DNA of 7,050 bases, taken from an uncultured Dechloromonas sp. (GTDB taxonomy: Bacteria > Pseudomonadota > Gammaproteobacteria > Burkholderiales > Rhodocyclaceae). The stretch covers positions 1 to 7,050 of the forward strand of contig CAMKYP010000206.1 in assembly GCA_946477505.1 (NCBI GenBank), given 5' to 3'. The notes beneath the pieces are model-generated. The model saw nothing but the letters and a program-made list of their open reading frames with translations, searched no databases and was not told where the DNA came from. Of this stretch, positions 1 to 7,050 are shown in pieces; positions within the stretch are counted from its first letter, which is position 1; each line of letters starts with the position of its first letter. The translations under genes and the position numbers were made by a program.

Positions 1-48
1 CACCTGGTCAAAATTCAACGCGCACAGGTGGTCAAATTTAAACGCGCG
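1..48. repeat. Two tandem 24-bp repeats, likely transposase-binding boxes
   Basis: Units 1-24 and 25-48 agree at 19 of 24 positions. The strongest block is TGGTCAAA followed by TT and AACGCGC (5-23 and 29-47, 17 of 19 identical). Both are in the same orientation. More copies may lie to the left of the window. They are read here as subterminal boxes of the insertion sequence. Confidence 0.7.
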
Positions 49-54
49 CCGACA
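1..54. mobile_element. End of an insertion sequence (possibly IS21 family), interrupting an integrase gene
   Basis: Two tandem 24-bp units are seen (1-24 and 25-48), each with the core TGGTCAAAwTTmAACGCGC. Read on the minus strand, the element would begin with TGT at 54-52 and contain GACCACCTG and GACCAGGTG repeats. IS21-family elements have TGT...ACA ends and several repeated subterminal boxes that bind the IstA transposase, which fits this layout. The integrase frame leaves its family pattern at this point and stops inside the second repeat, which supports an insertion boundary near base 54. No transposase gene is inside the window, so the family assignment is inferred from the end structure only. 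Confidence 0.5.
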
Positions 55-805
55 CGTTGGCCTTCAAGGCATTGTTCAGCTCCGAAATGCGAACGCCTGT
101 TGCCAAGAGAATCCGGACAGAAAGCAAATTCTCCAGGTTCATATCGGCATTCATCAGCACAGCGATTTCTTCATCAGTGAGCATCAAACGTTTGCGCTTC
201 TCTGGGCGTTTGCCAATAACTGCTTCAAGTTGAATGCCAGCACACGGTGACGCCACTATCAGTTTCTTGCCTGCAGCGTGCTTGAAGATGCCGCGCAATG
301 CACACCAAAGAGTGAACAACTCTACCCAACCAGCCTTGACCCGCTCAATTTGTGCGACAACATCTGCGGGAGCAACTGACTGCACAGACATGGCACCCAT
401 GCCGTTTTCAATGCGCTTCAGATTTCGGCCGTAGCTCCGCTGGGTACTCTCCGCCAACGTACTCAAAACCAGATCCTTGTAGTCACTGATCAGTTCACGA
501 ACCGTCCAGTCACGGTGGCTTTTTGCCTTGCGCACTTCATCTGCTGGATTAACACCCTCAACTAAGGCAAAGCGCTTTTTCGCCGCCATCAGACGTGCGG
601 CAGCAAGGGAGATATCGGGATACCGGCCAAGAGTCACCTCCTGTCGTCGCCCGGCATGGCTGAATCGAAGCACCCAGACTGCAGCACCAGCTGCAGACAA
701 GGTAAAGGTCAATCCACCGCCATCAGACTTTGCTAGCGGAACGCCAGCACGTATCCACTTCCGAATCTGGATATCGGTCAGAAGGTTGGTTTGAATTTTG
801 GCCAA
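38..805 (-). pseudogene. Tyrosine recombinase (P4-type integrase), truncated at the C-terminus
   Basis: This is the front part of a site-specific integrase that would move a genomic island or prophage. From the TTG start at 805-803 it encodes 255 residues, against about 400 for the family. Residues 5-90 match the DUF4102 arm-type DNA-binding domain (SDGGG at 27-31, TLGRYP at 58-63). Residues 98-190 look like the SAM-like core-binding domain. Residues 205-250 begin the catalytic domain, with the first catalytic arginine at R239 in TGVRISEL. The later HxxR motif and the nucleophilic tyrosine are absent, so it should not recombine DNA. The last five residues (VSARV) and the stop appear to be encoded by the inserted element. 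The TTG start is preferred because AGGAG lies 5 nt upstream and the N-terminus then matches relatives; an in-frame ATG at 865 has no such site and would sit almost at the predicted transcript start. Confidence 0.85.
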
Positions 806-810
806 GGTGG

Positions 811-815
811 CTCCT
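811..815 (-). promoter_or_regulatory. Shine-Dalgarno site that decides a TTG start for the integrase
   Basis: On the minus strand AGGAG is followed by five bases (CCACC) and then TTG GCC AAA. The spacing is ideal. It moves the start 20 codons downstream of the in-frame ATG at 865 and removes an unusual VAR-rich N-terminus that is only the translation of the 12-bp repeats. Confidence 0.7.
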
Positions 816-829
816 CGAAATGCTTGGGC

Positions 830-865
830 AGCTACCAGTCTAGCTACCCATCTAGCTACCATCAA
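830..865. repeat. Three 12-bp direct repeats in the integrase leader
   Basis: AGCTACC recurs at 830, 842 and 854 with an exact 12-bp period: AGCTACCAGTCT, AGCTACCCATCT, AGCTACCATCAA. The ten-base block TCTAGCTACC is identical at 839-848 and 851-860. The array lies between the -10 box (879-884) and the ribosome-binding site (811-815), so it would be in the 5' untranslated leader. About one helical turn per repeat suggests protein-binding sites, such as integrase arm-type sites or an operator for an excisionase/AlpA-like regulator. Function is inferred. Confidence 0.75.
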
Positions 866-878
866 GTTGATAGCTTCG

Positions 879-904
879 ATTATACGAGGATCACCTCAGA
901 TCAA
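879..904 (-). promoter_or_regulatory. Candidate integrase promoter
   Basis: A perfect TATAAT lies at 884-879 on the minus strand. The nearest -35-like hexamer is TTGATC at 904-899, but the spacer is only 14 bp, so the -35 is doubtful. Between them is a small dyad with arms GAGG and CCTC (886-889 and 894-897), which could bind a repressor. Transcription would begin near 872, just before the three 12-bp repeats. Confidence 0.5.
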
Positions 905-978
905 CAGCGGAAACATCATTCAATTGATTATTAACGATAATTTTCACAATCAATGATCGCGAATCAACGAAAATTACG
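905..978. other. AT-rich intergenic stretch beside rng, possible attachment-site region
   Basis: This part of the gap between the integrase and the end of rng is clearly richer in A and T than the genes around it. ATTGATT at 923-929 and AATCAAT at 948-954 form a 7-bp inverted repeat with an 18-base loop. A smaller, mutually exclusive hairpin is ATTAT/ATAAT at 927-931 and 937-941. There is no GC-rich stem with a T-run, so no ordinary terminator for rng is seen. Its place between a target-like gene end and an integrase promoter makes it a candidate attL/attR region, but a second att copy would have to lie outside this window. Confidence 0.4.
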
Positions 979-2430
979 CTACATCAAAACAATGTCGTAC
1001 TGTTCTGGTGAATAGCTCGGCTCCGACTGTAAGGAAACGGCCTTGCCGATGAAGTCGGAAAGCATGGCCAGCGATTGTGACTCCTCATCGAGGAAGAGAT
1101 CGACGACATCCGGACCGGCCAGTATCCGGTACTCGCGGGCATTGAACTGGCGCGCTTCGCGCAACAACTCGCGCAGAATTTCGTAGGCCACCGTACGCGC
1201 CGTCTTGACCTCGCCACGGCCGCCGCAGGTTGGGCAGGTCATGCACAGCACATGGGCCAGCGACTCGCGGGTGCGCTTGCGGGTCATCTCGACCAGACCG
1301 AGCGCAGTGAACCCGTTGACTGTCAGTCGCGTGTGGTCGCGGGCAAGCGCCTTGTTGAACTCGTCGAGCACGGCTTTCTTGTGCTCTTCATTCTCCATGT
1401 CGATGAAGTCGACGATGATGATGCCCCCGAGGTTGCGCAGCCTGAGTTGGCGGGCGATGGTCACGGCAGCCTCGAGATTGGTCTTGAAGATGGTGTCATC
1501 GAAATTGCGTACACCGACGAAACCGCCGGTATTGACGTCAATGGTGGTCATCGCCTCGGTCTGGTCGATGATCAGATAGCCACCTGATTTCAGATCGACA
1601 CGGCGGGCCAACGCCTTTTGGATTTCCTCCTCGACACCGTGCAGATCGAACAGCGGGCGCTGCCCGGTGTAATGCTCCAACAGCGAGAGCACGGCCGGCG
1701 TATATTCCTCCGCAAAAGTCGTCAGCTTCTGGAAATTTTCGCGCGAGTCGATAAAAATGCGGGTCGTTTCGGGATTGACGAAATCCCGCAAGACGCGCTG
1801 ACCCAGCGACAATTCCTGATAAAGCAGCGAGGGCGGCGCAGAAATGCGTGCCCGATCGCGAATGTCCGCCCACGTCTTCTTCAGGTAGGCGATATCGGTC
1901 GCGAACTCGGCTTCGCTGGCGTTTTCGGCCATGGTCCGGACGATGAACCCGCCCTTCTCGTCCGGCGGCATCAGCCGGGTCAGCTTGTCGCGCAAGGCCT
2001 CGCGCTCCGCCTCGGATTCGATGCGCTGCGAAATGCCGATGTGCTTTTCCTGCGGCAGATAGACCAGCATGCGGCCGGCAATGGAAATCTGCGTCGATAG
2101 GCGCGCCCCTTTGGTACCGATCGGGTCCTTGACCACCTGCACGACAATACTTTGCCCTTCGGCCAGAATGCGTTCGATCGGCCGCTCGGTAGCCGTCTCG
2201 CGCGGCTGCCAGATATCGGCGACATGCAGGAAGGCGGTGCGCTCCAGACCGATTTCGATAAAAGCCGATTGCATCCCCGGCAGGATGCGCACCACGCGGC
2301 CGAGATAGACGTTGCCGACCAGCCCGCGACTGGCGGTACGTTCGATGTGCAACTCCTGCACAACTCCTTGTTGCATAACGGCAACACGGGTTTCCTGGGG
2401 CGTGAAATTGATCAGGATTTCTTCGGTCAT
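979..2430 (-). CDS. rng: Ribonuclease G
   Basis: Endoribonuclease of the RNase E/G family. In E. coli it matures the 5' end of 16S rRNA and takes part in decay of some mRNAs; it acts in the cytoplasm. The product is 483 residues, close to the 489 of E. coli RNase G, and lacks the long C-terminal scaffold of RNase E. An S1 RNA-binding domain spans about residues 36-118 (GLVGNVYLGRVVRILPGM). The catalytic domain carries the metal-binding aspartates D298 (in TTIDVNTG) and D341 (in IIIVDFIDM). The zinc-link cysteines are C399 and C402 in CPTCGGRG. The start at 2430-2428 aligns with the E. coli N-terminus (MTxELLVNxTPxETRVA pattern); only a weak GAG lies upstream. The same frame stays open to 3189, but that extension is antisense to trhP and is not coding. 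The gene diverges from trhP with 36 bp between them. Confidence 0.97.
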   Translation of the reverse strand: MTEEILINFTPQETRVAVMQQGVVQELHIERTASRGLVGNVYLGRVVRILPGMQSAFIEIGLERTAFLHVADIWQPRETATERPIERILAEGQSIVVQVVKDPIGTKGARLSTQISIAGRMLVYLPQEKHIGISQRIESEAEREALRDKLTRLMPPDEKGGFIVRTMAENASEAEFATDIAYLKKTWADIRDRARISAPPSLLYQELSLGQRVLRDFVNPETTRIFIDSRENFQKLTTFAEEYTPAVLSLLEHYTGQRPLFDLHGVEEEIQKALARRVDLKSGGYLIIDQTEAMTTIDVNTGGFVGVRNFDDTIFKTNLEAAVTIARQLRLRNLGGIIIVDFIDMENEEHKKAVLDEFNKALARDHTRLTVNGFTALGLVEMTRKRTRESLAHVLCMTCPTCGGRGEVKTARTVAYEILRELLREARQFNAREYRILAGPDVVDLFLDEESQSLAMLSDFIGKAVSLQSEPSYSPEQYDIVLM

Positions 2431-2466
2431 ACGCTCTACAATTCGCGGTTTTTTCTGGATTCTACT
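2431..2466. promoter_or_regulatory. 36-bp divergent start region of rng and trhP
   Basis: Both genes start from this very short gap. On the plus strand TACAAT at 2437-2442 could be a -10 box for trhP, giving a leader of under 20 bases. On the minus strand TAGAAT at 2464-2459 could be a -10 box for rng. No convincing -35 hexamer is seen for either at 15-19 bp spacing, and any such element would lie inside the opposite gene. No clear Shine-Dalgarno is seen before the trhP ATG. Confidence 0.3.
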
Positions 2467-3738
2467 ATGCGCAAGGCGCCCGAACTTCTCGCTCCGGCCG
2501 GCTCGCTCGACATGATGCGCACGGCCTTTGATTTTGGCGCCGATGCGATCTATGCCGGCCAGCCGCGCTACAGCCTGCGCGTGCGCAACAACGAGTTCGG
2601 AACGCTGGAAAAACTGGGCGATGGCATCGCCGAAGCACATGCCCGCGGCAAGCAGTTTTTCGTTGTCAGCAATATCTTCCCGCACAACGCCAAGCTGACC
2701 ACCTACCTCGCCGACATGGCGCCCGTCATCGCCCTCAAGCCGGACGCGCTGATCATGTCCGACCCCGGCCTGATCGACATGGTCCGCGAAGCCTGGCCCG
2801 AGCAGGCGATTCATTTGTCGGTGCAGTCGAACACAGTGAATTGGGCAGCCGTTCGCTTCTGGAAAAAGCTGGGGTTGACCCGCATCATCCTGTCGCGCGA
2901 ACTGTCGCTCGACGAGGTCGCCGAAATCCGCCAGCAGTGCCCGGATATCGAACTCGAAGTCTTCGTCCATGGCGCGCTGTGCATCGCCTACTCCGGCCGC
3001 TGCCTGCTCTCCGGCTACTTCAACCACCGTGACCCCAACCAGGGCACCTGCACCAACTCCTGCCGCTGGGATTACAAGGTGCATACGCCGGCCGAACAGC
3101 CGGTGCAGTTCATGGATCGCGATGCGGAAATCCTGCTTGAGGAAAGACAACGTCCCGGCGAACTGATGCCGATCGAGGAGGACGAGCACGGCACCTACAT
3201 CATGAACTCAAAGGATCTGCGCGCCATCGAGCATGTCCATCGCCTGACCGAGATCGGTGTCGATTCGCTGAAAATCGAAGGTCGCACCAAAAGCCCCTAC
3301 TACGTCGCTCGCACCTGTCAGGCCTACCGCCAGGCTATCGACGATGCCGTCGCTGGCCGTCCCTTCGACGCCACCTTGCTCGGCGAACTGGAAAACCTGG
3401 CCAACCGCGGCTACACCGACGGCTTCTATCAACGCCACCACGACGCCGATTACCAGAATTATCTGCGCGGCCATTCGGAATCGGATCGCAGCCAGTATGT
3501 CGGCGATGCCGTCGCTTTCGACGAAGTGCGTGGCCTGATGGAAATTGCGGTCAAGAACCGCTTCGCCTTGGGCGACGAAGTGGAATGCGTCCACCCGGCC
3601 GGCAACTTCCGCACGCGCCTCACGCGGATGGAAAACAAGGATGGGCAAGCGCTCCCCGTCGCGCCCGGCAGCGGTCATCGCGTCTGGGTCGACCTGCCCT
3701 CCCGGTACACCGATTCGTTTATTGCGCGTTTTGCGTGA
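2467..3738 (+). CDS. trhP: tRNA hydroxylation protein, peptidase U32 family (TrhP/YegQ)
   Basis: The E. coli homologue TrhP (formerly YegQ) makes 5-hydroxyuridine at wobble position 34 of certain tRNAs, using prephenate. Despite the U32 'peptidase' label, a protease role is not expected. The product is 423 residues; E. coli has about 453. The N-terminus (PELLAPAGS, then GADAIYAGQPRYSLRVRNNEF at 24-44) closely follows E. coli. The U32 signature lies at 164-182 (EVFVHGALC...GRCLLS). Four cysteines, C172, C179, C195 and C199, match the expected iron-sulfur cluster ligands. DEHGTYIMNSKDL (239-251) and LKIEGRTKS (268-276) are also typical. The region after the fourth cysteine is shorter than in E. 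coli, which explains most of the length difference. The ATG at 2467 is chosen by homology, because the open frame extends upstream over rng. The larger paralogue RlhA (about 650 residues) is excluded by length. Confidence 0.93.
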   Translation: MRKAPELLAPAGSLDMMRTAFDFGADAIYAGQPRYSLRVRNNEFGTLEKLGDGIAEAHARGKQFFVVSNIFPHNAKLTTYLADMAPVIALKPDALIMSDPGLIDMVREAWPEQAIHLSVQSNTVNWAAVRFWKKLGLTRIILSRELSLDEVAEIRQQCPDIELEVFVHGALCIAYSGRCLLSGYFNHRDPNQGTCTNSCRWDYKVHTPAEQPVQFMDRDAEILLEERQRPGELMPIEEDEHGTYIMNSKDLRAIEHVHRLTEIGVDSLKIEGRTKSPYYVARTCQAYRQAIDDAVAGRPFDATLLGELENLANRGYTDGFYQRHHDADYQNYLRGHSESDRSQYVGDAVAFDEVRGLMEIAVKNRFALGDEVECVHPAGNFRTRLTRMENKDGQALPVAPGSGHRVWVDLPSRYTDSFIARFA

Positions 3739-3804
3739 TGAAGTTCATACAAATCAACACGAAACAGGTTTGTGCACCGCAACAATTAAGATAATATCGC
3801 CGCC
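3739..3804. other. 66-bp gap between trhP and the acyltransferase gene
   Basis: AT-richer than its flanks. It holds a weak, bulged hairpin (CAC-AAAC / GTTTGTG at 3758-3774) without a T-run, so it is not a convincing terminator. GATAAT at 3790-3795 resembles a -10 box but sits only nine bases before the ATG and has no good -35. Readthrough from trhP is possible. Confidence 0.3.
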
Positions 3805-4910
3805 ATGAGCCAAAACGCCAACCGCATGCCGCTGATCGATGCCCTGAAGGCCGTCGCAGCCCTGCTCGTCCTGATGAATCATTTTTCATCCTACGGCCCA
3901 CTGGCCGAGGCAGCACGCGACTATTTCCCGGCGACTTTCAACTGGTTCTTCGAATACGGGCGCATGGCGGTTCAGGTTTTCCTGGTCATCGCCGGGTTCC
4001 TGGCTGCCCGCGGCCTGTCGGCCCACGGTCAGGCGCTCTCTGTATCGCCGCTGCCGCTGATCTGGAAGCGCTATCTGCGCCTGGTCGTGCCTTACTTGGC
4101 AGCCATCGGCCTCGCCATCATCGCCGCCGCCATCGCCGACCGCTGGATGGAAGATGACGCGATTCCGGCACGCGCCACCTTCCTGCAGTGGCTGGCCCAC
4201 GCTACCCTGCTGCATGGCCTGCTCGGCTTCGACGCGCTGTCGGCCGGCGTCTGGTACATCGCCATCGATTTCCAGCTATTCGCTCTGATGGCGATCCTGC
4301 TGTGGGCGGGACGCATCCGCATCGTCGCCCCGGCACTGGTGCTGGCTGTCGCCACCGCATCGCTGTTCTGGTTCAACCGCAATGCCGGCTGGAACAACTG
4401 GGCGATCTATTTCTTCGGCTCCTACGGTTTGGGCGCCGCTGCCTGGTGGGCGTCCGACCGTCGGCAAATGTCGGCCTGGCTGGGCGTCATGCTGACCGTC
4501 GCGATTGCCGCGCTGGTCGTCGATTTCCGCCTGCGCATCGCCTTGGCCCTGGCCGTCGCGCTGCTCCTCGGTTTCGGCCGCCGCTCCGGCCTGCTCGAAC
4601 AGTGGCCGAATTTCCGCCCGCTCGCCTTCCTCGGCCAGATTTCCTACTCGGTATTCCTGGTGCACTTTCCGGTCCTGCTGCTCGCCAACACGCTGTACAC
4701 GCAAACCGACTACGACTCGTCGCTATCGACCCTGGTCTGGCTCGGCTTGTCGCTGGCCGCCAGCATTGCTGTGGCAACCCTGTTCTATCGCTGGATAGAG
4801 AGCCCGGAAGCCAGCCGGCGCATTACTGCCACCTGTGGCTGGCTATTCGTCAATACGCTGGCAGTTGCCCGCAAGGTGCCGGTCATCGGCACCCTGCTCC
4901 CGAACCGAAC

Positions 4911-4914
<4 letters not shown>
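3805..4914 (+). CDS. Acyltransferase family 3 membrane protein (OafA-like)
   Basis: Integral membrane protein of 369 residues, typical for a stand-alone acyltransferase-3 (AT3) domain. These enzymes usually O-acylate glycans such as lipopolysaccharide, capsule or exported lipids at the inner membrane. The family's basic-X10-His motif is present as K15 and H26 (LKAVAALLVLMNHF). Other family landmarks are AVQVFLVIAGFLAARG (55-70), the basic loop WKRYLRLVVPY (87-97), the WYIAIDFQLF segment (150-159), GQISYSVFLVHFP (277-289) and RWIESPE near 329-335. In the WYIAID segment D155 stands where many relatives have Glu. About ten hydrophobic segments are spread along the chain. The ATG at 3805 has only a weak upstream site (AAG within TTAAGATA). 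The acceptor is unknown; no glycan gene is adjacent to suggest one. Its TAA stop overlaps the stop of the convergent acetoacetate-CoA ligase gene. Confidence 0.88.
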
Positions 4915-6869
<1,955 letters not shown>

Positions 6870-7005
6870 GTTGTCTCCTCGGTGTTGTCAATTTTGCATG
6901 ACAGGATAGCAGGTTAACGTTAACGTCAACTGTCGCCATCCGGACAATGCAAGGTGCGGTCGCGCGACGAAAACCGCAAAATATCACCGATCCAAGGAGA
7001 ACCCC
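6870..7005. promoter_or_regulatory. Divergent promoter region of aacS and the enoyl-CoA hydratase gene
   Basis: The gap is 136 bp. For the plus-strand gene a weak promoter can be drawn as TTAACG (6920-6925), 17 bp, GACAAT (6943-6948). For aacS, TTGACG (6929-6924) and TATCCT (6908-6903, preceded by TG one base away) are 15 bp apart. Both -35 choices overlap the palindrome. These promoter assignments are tentative. The Shine-Dalgarno sites near each gene are strong. Confidence 0.35.
6913..6930. promoter_or_regulatory. Palindromic operator, LiuR-like
   Basis: GTTAACGTTAACGTCAAC is an 18-bp inverted repeat with eight of nine pairs matched, centred on ACGTTAACGT. It is also three tandem six-base units (GTTAAC, GTTAAC, GTCAAC). 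The MerR-family regulator LiuR of proteobacterial branched-chain amino acid and fatty acid regulons is known to bind ACGT-rich palindromes of this general form, and its targets include acetoacetate-CoA ligase and enoyl-CoA hydratase genes. The match is from memory of the motif's form; the regulator itself is not in the window. Confidence 0.5.
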
Positions 7006-7050
7006 ATGTCCCAAGTCGTCCTCACCGAAGTCATCGGCAAGGTAGGCCTG
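7006..7050 (+). CDS. Probable enoyl-CoA hydratase, first 15 codons only
   Basis: The gene runs off the right edge. Its start reads MSQVVLTEVIGKVGL, which resembles the beginning of short-chain enoyl-CoA hydratases (crotonases), where VGL is normally followed by a TLNRP segment. AAGGAG at 6994-6999 lies six bases before the ATG, a strong ribosome-binding site. Enoyl-CoA hydratases add water to trans-2-enoyl-CoA in fatty acid and branched-chain amino acid breakdown, which fits the divergent neighbour aacS. With only 15 residues visible, the family call rests mainly on this pattern and the context. Confidence 0.55.
   Translation, partial: MSQVVLTEVIGKVGL

Noticed and set aside
1..48. Tandem repeats as a CRISPR array
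   Set aside because: The units abut without spacers and there are only two visible copies; a transposon end explains them better.
830..865. The three 12-bp repeats as replication iterons
   Set aside because: No replication initiator gene is nearby and the array lies in an integrase leader.
2152..2466. Upstream extension of the trhP reading frame by 105 codons
   Set aside because: It overlaps the start of rng antisense and has no homology to the TrhP N-terminus, which begins at 2467.
2431..3189. Minus-strand open frame continuing upstream of rng for about 250 codons
   Set aside because: It is antisense to trhP, which has clear homology, and RNase G homology begins at the methionine at 2430. 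The openness reflects GC-rich codon use.
3758..3774. Hairpin between trhP and the acyltransferase gene as a terminator
   Set aside because: The stem is short and bulged and no T-run follows.

Overview
The window looks like a chromosomal piece of a GC-rich betaproteobacterium, most likely in or near the Rhodocyclaceae (Dechloromonas/Azonexus-like). This placement is an inference from the protein types and codon use by eye; no search was run. Four intact core-type genes and the first codons of a fifth follow a damaged mobile-element edge on the left.

Left edge (1-978): bases 1-54 look like the end of an insertion sequence, possibly of the IS21 family, with two tandem 24-bp repeats. It cuts a P4-type tyrosine integrase gene on the minus strand (38-805). 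That gene keeps its arm-binding and core-binding domains but loses most of the catalytic domain. Upstream of the integrase lie a strong ribosome-binding site for a TTG start, three 12-bp direct repeats, a perfect TATAAT box and an AT-rich stretch next to the 3' end of rng. The layout (target gene 3' end, then att region, then integrase, all in one direction) is what an integrated island usually shows.

Middle (979-3738): rng, encoding ribonuclease G (minus), and trhP/yegQ, a U32-family tRNA hydroxylation protein (plus), diverge from a gap of only 36 bp. Both products act on RNA. A membrane acyltransferase-3 gene (3805-4914, plus) follows trhP after 66 bp.

Right (4911-7050): acetoacetate-CoA ligase (minus) converges on the acyltransferase gene, and the two stop codons overlap. 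On its other side it diverges from a gene whose first 15 codons look like an enoyl-CoA hydratase. The 136-bp region between these two genes contains a near-perfect palindrome around ACGTTAACGT. It may be an operator of a LiuR-type (MerR family) regulator that controls branched-chain amino acid and fatty acid breakdown.

No wholly new system is evident. The items most worth a second look are the integrase leader repeats, the possible att region beside rng, and the shared palindrome at 6913-6930. Every stretch between genes is shorter than 300 bases.
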